Assembly: GCA_035720945.1 (NCBI GenBank)
Contig: DASTNK010000160.1
Span: forward strand, 1-5,514
DNA: 5,514 nt
Source of the DNA: SCQX01 sp035720945
GTDB taxonomy: Bacteria; Pseudomonadota; Gammaproteobacteria; Burkholderiales; Burkholderiaceae_B
Reading direction: 5' to 3'
Part shown: positions 1 through 5,514 of the stretch, piece by piece
Numbering within the stretch: the stretch's first letter is position 1
How the letters are laid out: each line of letters opens with the position of its first letter
Notes under the pieces: generated by a model
Databases searched by the model: none
Told to the model about the DNA's origin: nothing
The model's input: the letters and a program-made list of their open reading frames with translations, nothing else
Made by a program: the position numbers and the translations under genes

Positions 1-1
1 T

Positions 2-1024
2 CCTTCGGTTGGCGTCGATGCCGCCAAGAAACTGGTGGATGTGCAACATGTTCCGGCTATTGTCGGTGCGCTGTCGAGCGGCGTCAGCGCGGCCGTGCTG
101 ACCTCGGTCACGGCGCCAGGCAAGGTCGTGTTGATTTCACCGTCTTCCACGTCCCCCACCTTCACCAAACTCGCTAAGGAAGGCAAAACCGACGGTTACT
201 GGTTCCGCACCACGCCGTCCGACGCCTTGCAAGGGGTTGCGATGGCCAAGGTGGCGCTGGATGCCGGATACAAGAATGTGGCGGTCCTGTATTTGAACAA
301 CGCCTACGGGCAAGGCCTGAGCGCGCAGTTCGTCAACGCGTTCACCAAACTGGGTGGCAAGGTCACGCAAGACGTCGTCTACAACCCCGCCCAGGCGTCA
401 TACCGGTCCGAGGTCAACAAGGCGCTCAGCCCCAAGCCCGATGCGCTGTTCCTCATCGGCTACCCCGGTGACGGCACGACCATCGCGCGCGAATGGATTT
501 CCGCCGGCGGCACACAGAAGTTCCTGTTCCCCGACGGGCTGGAATCACAGCCGTTCGTCAACGACGTGGGTCCGAAATACATGACGCACGTGCATGGCAC
601 GGCCGCCGGCTCGGTGAAAACGCCTTCGCTGGCCACCTTCCAGCAGGAATTCCAGAAGAAATATGGCGAACTGCCCACGCAGGCCTACATTCCCAATGCC
701 TACGACGGGGCGGTCATCGTCGGCCTGGCCATGGAATACGCCAAGAGCGCCACAGGGACGGCCATCCGCGACAGCATCCGCAAAGTCACCGACCCCAACG
801 GCACCAAAATCTACGCCGGGGCGGAGCAACTCAAGAAGGCGGCCAAGCTGATCGCCGAGAAAAAACCCATTCAGTATGTAGGGGCATCCGGCCCGCTCGA
901 GTTCGATGCGAATGGCGACATCGCCGCGCCCATGGTGGTGTGGTCGGTCAAGGGTGGAAAAGTCGAGAACGTCGGCATGGTCACCGTGGATCAGATAGAC
1001 ACCTTGCGCAAGAAGATCAAGTAG
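2..1024 (+). CDS. ABC transporter periplasmic solute-binding protein, LivJ/LivK type (5' truncated by window)
   Basis: This is the C-terminal 340 residues of a periplasmic binding protein that should capture an amino acid-like solute and deliver it to the LivHMGF complex encoded just downstream. The frame is open to the left edge (PSVGVDAAKKLVDVQ...), so the GTG at 35 is internal and the signal peptide lies outside the window. Judged by family length, roughly 70-90 residues are missing. Family hallmarks of type I periplasmic binding proteins (Peripla_BP_6) include GALSSG at visible residues 22-27 and SPSSTSP at 46-52, which correspond to ligand-contacting loops in LivJ, then YWFRTTPSD and the inter-lobe segment NVAVLYLNNAYGQG. 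The C-terminal part has GPLEFDANGD, which is typical of the family. The gene ends with TAG at 1022-1024, 82 bases before livG. The ligand is not identifiable: branched-chain amino acids, other amino acids, amides and small carboxylates are all bound by relatives. Confidence 0.95.
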   Translation, partial: PSVGVDAAKKLVDVQHVPAIVGALSSGVSAAVLTSVTAPGKVVLISPSSTSPTFTKLAKEGKTDGYWFRTTPSDALQGVAMAKVALDAGYKNVAVLYLNNAYGQGLSAQFVNAFTKLGGKVTQDVVYNPAQASYRSEVNKALSPKPDALFLIGYPGDGTTIAREWISAGGTQKFLFPDGLESQPFVNDVGPKYMTHVHGTAAGSVKTPSLATFQQEFQKKYGELPTQAYIPNAYDGAVIVGLAMEYAKSATGTAIRDSIRKVTDPNGTKIYAGAEQLKKAAKLIAEKKPIQYVGASGPLEFDANGDIAAPMVVWSVKGGKVENVGMVTVDQIDTLRKKIK

Positions 1025-1033
1025 TCGTGCCAG

Positions 1034-1065
1034 CCGCCCGCGCGCCGTGGTGCGTCCGCGGGCGG
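1034..1065 (+). promoter_or_regulatory. GC-rich intra-operon hairpin between binding-protein gene and livG
   Basis: Within the 82-base gap between the two genes, CCGCCCGCG (1034-1042) and CGCGGGCGG (1057-1065) form a perfect 9-bp all-GC stem with a 14-base loop. A competing 7-bp stem pairs 1033-1039 with 1065-1071. No T-tract follows, so this is not a standard intrinsic terminator. By analogy with other binding-protein-first ABC operons, such a structure may protect the upstream mRNA 3' end or partly attenuate readthrough, giving more binding protein than membrane complex. The stem is read directly from the sequence; the function is inferred. I see no convincing promoter in the gap. Confidence 0.6.
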
Positions 1066-1092
1066 GGCGGCCAGCGTGGGTCCACGGTGTTC

Positions 1093-1098
1093 GAAGGG
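1093..1098 (+). promoter_or_regulatory. Ribosome binding site of livG
   Basis: GAAGGG lies 8 bases before the ATG at 1107 and is the best Shine-Dalgarno match in the gap. It decides the livG start at 1107 against the in-frame GTG at 1047. That GTG has no such site and lies in the loop of the upstream hairpin. Confidence 0.7.
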
Positions 1099-1106
1099 TA
1101 GGTCGT

Positions 1107-1861
<755 letters not shown>

Positions 1862-1865
<4 letters not shown>

Positions 1866-2596
1866 GCGACGCCGCGTTGAGCGTGACCGGCCTGGTGGCG
1901 GGCTACGTGCCGGAATGCGACATTCTGCGCGGCATAGACCTGCGGGTCGATGAGGGCGAGATCGTCACCGTCCTGGGACCCAATGGGGCGGGCAAGTCGA
2001 CGCTCATCAAGACCATCGCCGGGCTCGTGCCGGTGCGGGGCGGCAACGTGCGGTTGTTCGGCGATGACCTGGGGGGCGTCGCGGCGCACGACATGGTGCG
2101 CCGTGGTCTGGCCTACGTGCCCCAGACCAACAACGTGTTCGTGCGGCTCAGCATCGAGGAGAACCTCCAACTGGGGGCGTACATAGAGCAGGACCGGGAT
2201 GCGATCCGGGAAGGGGTGGAGCGCATGTTCGCGTTGTTCCCCTCGCTGAACAACCGGCGCCGCAAACCCGCGGGCACGCTATCGGGCGGCGAGCGGCAGA
2301 TGGTTGCGGTGGCACGCGCGCTGATGGCGCAGCCGAAGGTGTTGATGCTGGATGAGCCCTCGGCGGGGTTGTCTCCGAAGCTGGTCGGCGTGGTGTTCTC
2401 CAAGGTGCGAGAGGTGCGCGACATGGGCGTCACGATACTTGTCGTCGAACAGAACGCCAAGGCGGCGCTGGCCATCTCCGATCGCGGCTACATCCTGGCC
2501 GAGGGGAAGGATCGCATCAATGGGCAGGCATCCGAACTGTTGCACAACCCCGAGGTCGGCGAACTCTACCTTGGCATCCGGCGGGGGTTGACATAA
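1862..2596 (+). CDS. livF: Branched-chain amino acid-type ABC transporter ATP-binding protein LivF
   Basis: This 244-residue cytoplasmic ATPase is the second motor subunit, expected to pair with LivG as a heterodimer under LivH-LivM. Motifs: Walker A GPNGAGKST (39-47), Q-loop Gln88 in LAYVPQTNNVF, signature LSGGERQ (140-146), and Walker B VLMLDEPSAGLSP (160-172) with Glu165. Where LivG has its switch histidine, this protein has Gln197 in VVEQNAKAAL. EQN at this position is the usual LivF state, so it supports the identity rather than indicating damage. The tail (ISDRGYILAEG ... LGIRRG) is also LivF-like. The ATG at 1862 overlaps the livG stop by 4 bases and has a strong ribosome site. Longer in-frame extensions upstream read through livG and do not resemble a transporter protein. 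The TAA stop shares one base with the livH start. Confidence 0.96.
2583..2587 (+). promoter_or_regulatory. Weak G-rich ribosome binding site of livH
   Basis: A GGGGG run lies 8 bases before the ATG at 2596. It matches the anti-Shine-Dalgarno poorly compared with the sites of livG, livF and livM. Because the livF stop and livH start share a base (TAATG), livH probably depends on translational coupling rather than on its own site. Confidence 0.45.
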
Positions 2597-3486
2597 TGCT
2601 CCAGTACTTCGTCAACGGCATCATCCTTGGCGCGACCCTGGCGTTGGGCGCCATCGGTCTGACCCTCACGTACAACATCCTGCGTTTCGCCAATTTCGCG
2701 CATGGCGAGTTCCTCACGTTCGGCGCCTATTTCGCGCTGGTGTTCGCCAGCCTGTTCGTCAGCGGCGCCACCATCGGGCCGCTCACGTTCGGCTGGTGGT
2801 TCCTGCTGGCCATCGTGGTGGCGGCGGTCCTGACGGCTGGCCTGGCGTTGCTGCTCGACTGGCTGTTGTTCCGCCTGCTGCGCCGGCGCGAAATCGAGGT
2901 CACGCTGGTCATCGCGTCGTTCGGCGCATCGCTGCTGCTGCGCAACGTCGTCATCTTCGTCTGGGGGCCGCAGCCCGAATACTATTCGCGCAACATCGCC
3001 ATCGCCATGGAGATCTTTCCGGGCATGCGCATGACGGCCGATGAAATCTTCGTCATCGTGCTGACGGCTGTCCTGATGGTCGCGCTGCACCTGTTCCTGA
3101 CCCGCACCCGGCTGGGCAAGGCGATGCGGGCTGTGTCGGACAACCCGGCGCTCGCCAGCATCACCGGCATCGATGTGCACGGTGTCATTCGCTGGACCTG
3201 GATCGTGGGCGGCGCGCTGGCCGCCGTGGCGGGCGTGCTTTTCGGCCTGACCGTGCAGATCGCGCCGGACATGGGTTTCAACCTGATCCTGCCCATGTTC
3301 GCCGCCGCCATTCTGGGGGGCGTGGGCAGCATCTACGGCGCCGTGCTGGGCGGGTTGATCATCGGCCTGGCGGAGTCCATGTCGGTGCCGTTCATCGGCG
3401 CGGCCTACATGCCCGCCGTGGGGTTCGGGCTGATGTTCCTGATACTGCTGATCTACCCCAAGGGCATTCTGGGAGACCGATCATGA
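2596..3486 (+). CDS. livH: Branched-chain amino acid-type ABC transporter permease LivH
   Basis: This 296-residue inner-membrane protein is one of two permeases lining the import channel. It begins MLQYFVNGIILGATLALGA and carries the LivH signature LRFANFAHGEF (29-39). Hydrophobic segments suggest about eight membrane spans, roughly at 5-26, 40-57, 67-92, 102-123, 150-168, 200-220, 229-258 and 273-288. The cytoplasmic loop at about 172-193 (LGKAMRAVSDNPALASITGI) is the coupling, EAA-like loop expected to contact an ATPase. The repeat-like LGGVGSIYGAVLGG (240-253) aligns with a matching motif in LivM, as expected from an ancient permease duplication. It ends YPKGILGDRS, with TGA overlapping the livM ATG by 4 bases. 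Size matches the family (about 290-310). No truncation or frameshift is seen. Confidence 0.96.
   Translation: MLQYFVNGIILGATLALGAIGLTLTYNILRFANFAHGEFLTFGAYFALVFASLFVSGATIGPLTFGWWFLLAIVVAAVLTAGLALLLDWLLFRLLRRREIEVTLVIASFGASLLLRNVVIFVWGPQPEYYSRNIAIAMEIFPGMRMTADEIFVIVLTAVLMVALHLFLTRTRLGKAMRAVSDNPALASITGIDVHGVIRWTWIVGGALAAVAGVLFGLTVQIAPDMGFNLILPMFAAAILGGVGSIYGAVLGGLIIGLAESMSVPFIGAAYMPAVGFGLMFLILLIYPKGILGDRS
3471..3476 (+). promoter_or_regulatory. Ribosome binding site of livM inside the livH 3' end
   Basis: GGGAGA lies 6 bases before the ATG at 3483, inside the last codons of livH. It supports that ATG, which overlaps the livH stop (ATGA), as the start of livM. Confidence 0.6.
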
Positions 3487-4451
3487 GCGGCCTGGGTTCA
3501 TATTTGGTGTTCTTCCTGATTCAGGCGCTGGTCTTCGGCGTGGTCTGCCTGGGGCTGAACCTGCAATGGGGCTACACCGGCCTCTTCAATATCGGGGTTT
3601 CCGGATTCTTCCTGGTGGGTGCGTATGCCTTCGCGATTCTATGTGGGCCCGCATACGGCACGCATCTGGGTGGGTTCGGACTGCCGTACGGCGTGGGGCT
3701 GGCGGGCGCCGCGCTGGCCGCCGCGGTCATTGGGTTCATTGTGGGAATACCCACTTTGCGCCTGCATGCCGATTACCTGGCCATCGTCACCATAGGCATC
3801 GGCGCCATTTTCCAGTTGATTGCCCTGAACGCGTCGTTCCTGACCGGCGGCAGCCAGGGCGCCACCAGCATCCCCCGGCTGCTGCCCGATCTGTTCCAGT
3901 CCGTACTGGGACGCAACCTGCTGATGCTGGCGGTGATGGTGGTGACGGTGGTGGTCATCTACGCCGCGCTCGAGGCCATCGTGCGTTCGCCCTGGGGGCG
4001 TGTGCTGAAAGCCATCCGCGAAGATGAGGAAGCCGCTTCCTCGCTCGGGAAGAACGCTTTCAGCTTCCGGTTGCAGTCGTTCGTCATCGGATCGGCGATC
4101 ATGGGGCTGGGTGGTGCGCTGTATGCGAGCTTCATCGGCTATGTCAGTCCACAGGATTTCATGCCCATCCTGACGTTCCAGGTGTGGACCATGCTGATCG
4201 TCGGCGGGAGCGGCAACAACAAAGGGGCCATTCTGGGCGCCGTGCTGATGTGGGGGGTTTGGACCCTCAGCGGTAGCCTGGCGCAGGCGATGCTGCCCAT
4301 CGACCTTCAGGTCAAGGGTGGTGCGGCGCAGACCATTCTTATCGGGTTGGTGCTCATGCTGGTGTTGATTTTCCGGCCGCCCGGCATCATCGGCGAAGAG
4401 GCCACCGTTTCGCGGGAAGCCCACCTGACGCCGGATGAGCCGCATCATTGA
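3483..4451 (+). CDS. livM: Branched-chain amino acid-type ABC transporter permease LivM
   Basis: This 322-residue inner-membrane protein is the partner permease of LivH. The N-terminal spans contain LNLQWGYTGLFNIGVSGFF (25-43), the local form of the LivM TGL.N.G motif, followed by LRLHADYLAIVTIGIG (92-107), a strongly conserved LivM segment. The cytoplasmic coupling loop is GRVLKAIREDEEAASSLGKN (172-191), with the E-rich EAA-like core. VGGSGNNKGAILGAVL (240-255) matches the equivalent LivH motif, and FRPPGIIGEE (297-306) is the usual end of the membrane domain. A hydrophilic tail of about 17 residues follows, rich in acidic and His residues and ending in HH. Length is within the family range for short LivM proteins (about 310-350; E. 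coli LivM is longer at its N terminus). It is the last gene of the operon and converges on the minus-strand gene 7 bases beyond its stop. Confidence 0.95.
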   Translation: MSGLGSYLVFFLIQALVFGVVCLGLNLQWGYTGLFNIGVSGFFLVGAYAFAILCGPAYGTHLGGFGLPYGVGLAGAALAAAVIGFIVGIPTLRLHADYLAIVTIGIGAIFQLIALNASFLTGGSQGATSIPRLLPDLFQSVLGRNLLMLAVMVVTVVVIYAALEAIVRSPWGRVLKAIREDEEAASSLGKNAFSFRLQSFVIGSAIMGLGGALYASFIGYVSPQDFMPILTFQVWTMLIVGGSGNNKGAILGAVLMWGVWTLSGSLAQAMLPIDLQVKGGAAQTILIGLVLMLVLIFRPPGIIGEEATVSREAHLTPDEPHH

Positions 4452-4466
4452 GGCGTGTTCACGCCT
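4451..4466. terminator. Perfect inverted repeat at the convergent gene junction, possible bidirectional terminator
   Basis: AGGCGTG (4451-4457), a TT spacer (4458-4459) and CACGCCT (4460-4466) form a perfect 7-bp inverted repeat. In RNA it would fold as a 6-bp stem with a GTTC loop. It spans the last base of the livM stop, the 7-base gap, and the stop codon with the last codons of the minus-strand gene, so both transcripts would carry it at their ends. Neither side has a T-tract, so intrinsic termination is uncertain. A 3'-end stabilising hairpin or Rho-dependent ending is equally possible. Confidence 0.35.
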
Positions 4467-5514
4467 GGATCTGCCGCCCCTTCAATTCCTCGAAAGAAGT
4501 CAACTCTCCGGCCAGCGCGCTCGCCACGATGGTGGGCGGGCTGGCGAGCCAGACTTCGCCCGGGCCTGATCGACCTGGGAAGTTGCGGTTGATGGCGCTC
4601 ACCGTGACCTGATCGGCGCGGGTCGACGACCCGGGGCCACAGTTCGCGCACGCGCCGCATGACGGCTCCAGGATGCGGGCGCCCACGGCCTGGAACACGC
4701 GGTCGTAGCCCCGCTCGATGCAATAGTCGCGGACGGCGGTCGTGCCGTATTGCAGGTACAGGGTGACCGAGTCCGCCACGCGCAGGCCGCGCGCAAGCCC
4801 CCATGCCAGCACCTCATGGTAGAGATCGAAGTCGGCGCGTTTCCCTGCGGTGCATGATCCGCCGTAGGCGATGTCCACGCGCACGGGCCCGGGAAGATCC
4901 TTGAGCGCGATGCCGTTGCCCGGGTCACCCGGGCGGGCCACCATTGGCGTCAACCGGGCACAGTCCACCCACAGCGTCGCCGCGTAGTGGGCACCGGTGT
5001 CGCTGCGCATCCACGGTTCCACGACGAATTCCACGCCGCGCCGTTCCAGCAGGAAGCGCACGGTGCGGGAGTCTGGCGCCACGATGCCGGTGAGGCCGCC
5101 GAGTTCCGCCGTCATGTTGGTGAGCGTCGCACGTTCGTCCACCGACAAACCGTCGACGACAGGCCCCGCGAATTCGAAAACCTTGCCCACGCCCAGGCCG
5201 GCGCGGATCTCCGTCCGCGCCAGAAGATCCAGCACAATGTCCTTGGCGGTGATGCCCGCCGGCGGGTGGCCTTCGAGCCGGATCAACAACGATTCCGGCA
5301 GGGTCATGCGCACAGCACCGGTGATGAACGCATTGGCCATGTCGGTGGAGCCCACACCGAAGGCGACGCAGCCCAGGGCGCCGCTGTGTGGCGTGTGCGA
5401 GTCCGTGCCGACGACAAGCTGGCCGGGCAGGGCGTAGTGTTCCGTCATCATGGCGTGCGAGATGCCGGCCACGTTGTCGCCTTTGTCTTGCGCGGCCTCG
5501 TCTTCGGCGAGCGT
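4459..5514 (-). CDS. Aconitase/3-isopropylmalate dehydratase family large subunit (LeuC-like), N terminus outside window
   Basis: This is the C-terminal 351 residues of a [4Fe-4S] hydro-lyase large subunit, which would isomerise or hydrate a 2- or 3-hydroxy di- or tricarboxylate. The frame is open to the right edge (TLAEDEAAQDKGDNVAGISH...), so the GTG at 5472 is internal. Visible features: VVGTDSHTPHSG (34-45) with the Asp-Ser-His active-site trio; YGGSCTAGK (217-225) with cluster Cys221; PSCGACANCGPG (284-295) with cluster Cys286 and Cys289 plus a third Cys292; and INRNFPGR (308-315), whose Arg310 and Arg315 match the substrate-binding arginines of mitochondrial aconitase (447, 452). It stops at KGRQIQA without a fused swivel domain, like LeuC, so a separate LeuD-like subunit is expected elsewhere. 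Compared with LeuC/AcnA, SCTN is SCTA and the second cysteine motif has an extra Cys. Candidates include isopropylmalate, homoaconitate, methylcitrate-type or dimethylmalate dehydratase; sequence alone does not decide. Confidence 0.9.
   Translation of the reverse strand, partial: TLAEDEAAQDKGDNVAGISHAMMTEHYALPGQLVVGTDSHTPHSGALGCVAFGVGSTDMANAFITGAVRMTLPESLLIRLEGHPPAGITAKDIVLDLLARTEIRAGLGVGKVFEFAGPVVDGLSVDERATLTNMTAELGGLTGIVAPDSRTVRFLLERRGVEFVVEPWMRSDTGAHYAATLWVDCARLTPMVARPGDPGNGIALKDLPGPVRVDIAYGGSCTAGKRADFDLYHEVLAWGLARGLRVADSVTLYLQYGTTAVRDYCIERGYDRVFQAVGARILEPSCGACANCGPGSSTRADQVTVSAINRNFPGRSGPGEVWLASPPTIVASALAGELTSFEELKGRQIQA

Noticed and set aside
1047..1106. Longer livG starting at GTG 1047
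   Set aside because: The extra 20 residues are not LivG-like. The GTG sits in the hairpin loop without a ribosome site, while ATG 1107 has GAAGGG 8 bases upstream and gives the family-typical N terminus.
2588..2593. Perfect TTGACA (-35 box consensus) at the livF-livH junction
   Set aside because: No TATAAT-like hexamer lies 16-18 bases downstream, and the sequence is explained by livF codons and its stop. Taken as coincidence.
2566..3180. 204-codon open frame antisense to livH
   Set aside because: The composition is Gln/Arg/Asp-rich without any domain; it reflects the reverse complement of hydrophobic LivH codons.
3931..3960. GTG/GGT-rich low-complexity stretch in livM that could look like a simple repeat
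   Set aside because: It encodes a Val/Met-rich membrane span (about residues 150-159) and has no regular repeat unit.
3300..4260. Similar sequence in livH (about 3313-3354) and livM (about 4200-4248) as a possible DNA repeat
   Set aside because: The similarity is the conserved GG.G...GA.LG permease motif shared by LivH and LivM through ancient duplication, not a recent repeat.
3639..4448. 269-codon open frame antisense to livM
   Set aside because: A shadow frame in GC-rich DNA: the product is low-complexity His/Gln/Arg/Gly sequence, while the plus strand encodes a clear LivM.
4997..5437. 146-codon plus-strand open frame opposite the aconitase-family gene
   Set aside because: Ser/Arg/Pro-rich shadow of a minus-strand gene with intact family motifs; no domain of its own.

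Overview
The window looks like chromosomal DNA from a GC-rich proteobacterium. The codon use, tight operon packing and gene order suggest a beta-proteobacterium of the Burkholderiales (Bordetella/Achromobacter/Cupriavidus-like). That placement is inferred from sequence character and general knowledge of such genomes; there is no rRNA or other taxonomic marker here.

Positions 2-4451 (+ strand) hold an almost complete ABC importer of the LivJ/K-G-F-H-M type (HAAT family, hydrophobic and branched-chain amino acid uptake). In order it encodes a periplasmic solute-binding protein (cut at its 5' end by the window edge), ATPase LivG, ATPase LivF, permease LivH and permease LivM. The binding protein would capture a substrate in the periplasm. 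LivH and LivM would form the membrane channel, and LivG and LivF the cytoplasmic motor. The four genes livG-livF-livH-livM overlap by 4, 1 and 4 bases, so they are almost certainly one translationally coupled unit. The only gap in the operon is the 82 bases between the binding-protein gene and livG. It holds a strong GC-rich hairpin with no T-tract, which could set the usual imbalance between abundant binding protein and scarcer membrane complex. The true substrate cannot be read from sequence; amino acids, amides, urea and small carboxylates are all carried by relatives.

Positions 4459-5514 (- strand) hold the C-terminal 351 residues of a large (catalytic) subunit of the aconitase / 3-isopropylmalate dehydratase superfamily. 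It converges on livM with only 7 bases between the stop codons. A perfect 7-bp inverted repeat spans this junction. The protein keeps the [4Fe-4S] cysteines and the active-site arginines, but the motifs around the cysteines differ from standard LeuC and AcnA/AcnB. Its substrate is therefore left open. No small (swivel) subunit gene lies in the window.

Every base is covered by these six genes except 1025-1106 and 4452-4458. I saw no tRNA, rRNA, CRISPR array, insertion sequence or phage gene. The content is ordinary metabolic and transport DNA. The points worth a second look are the intra-operon RNA structure, the unusual aconitase-family motifs and the convergent junction.
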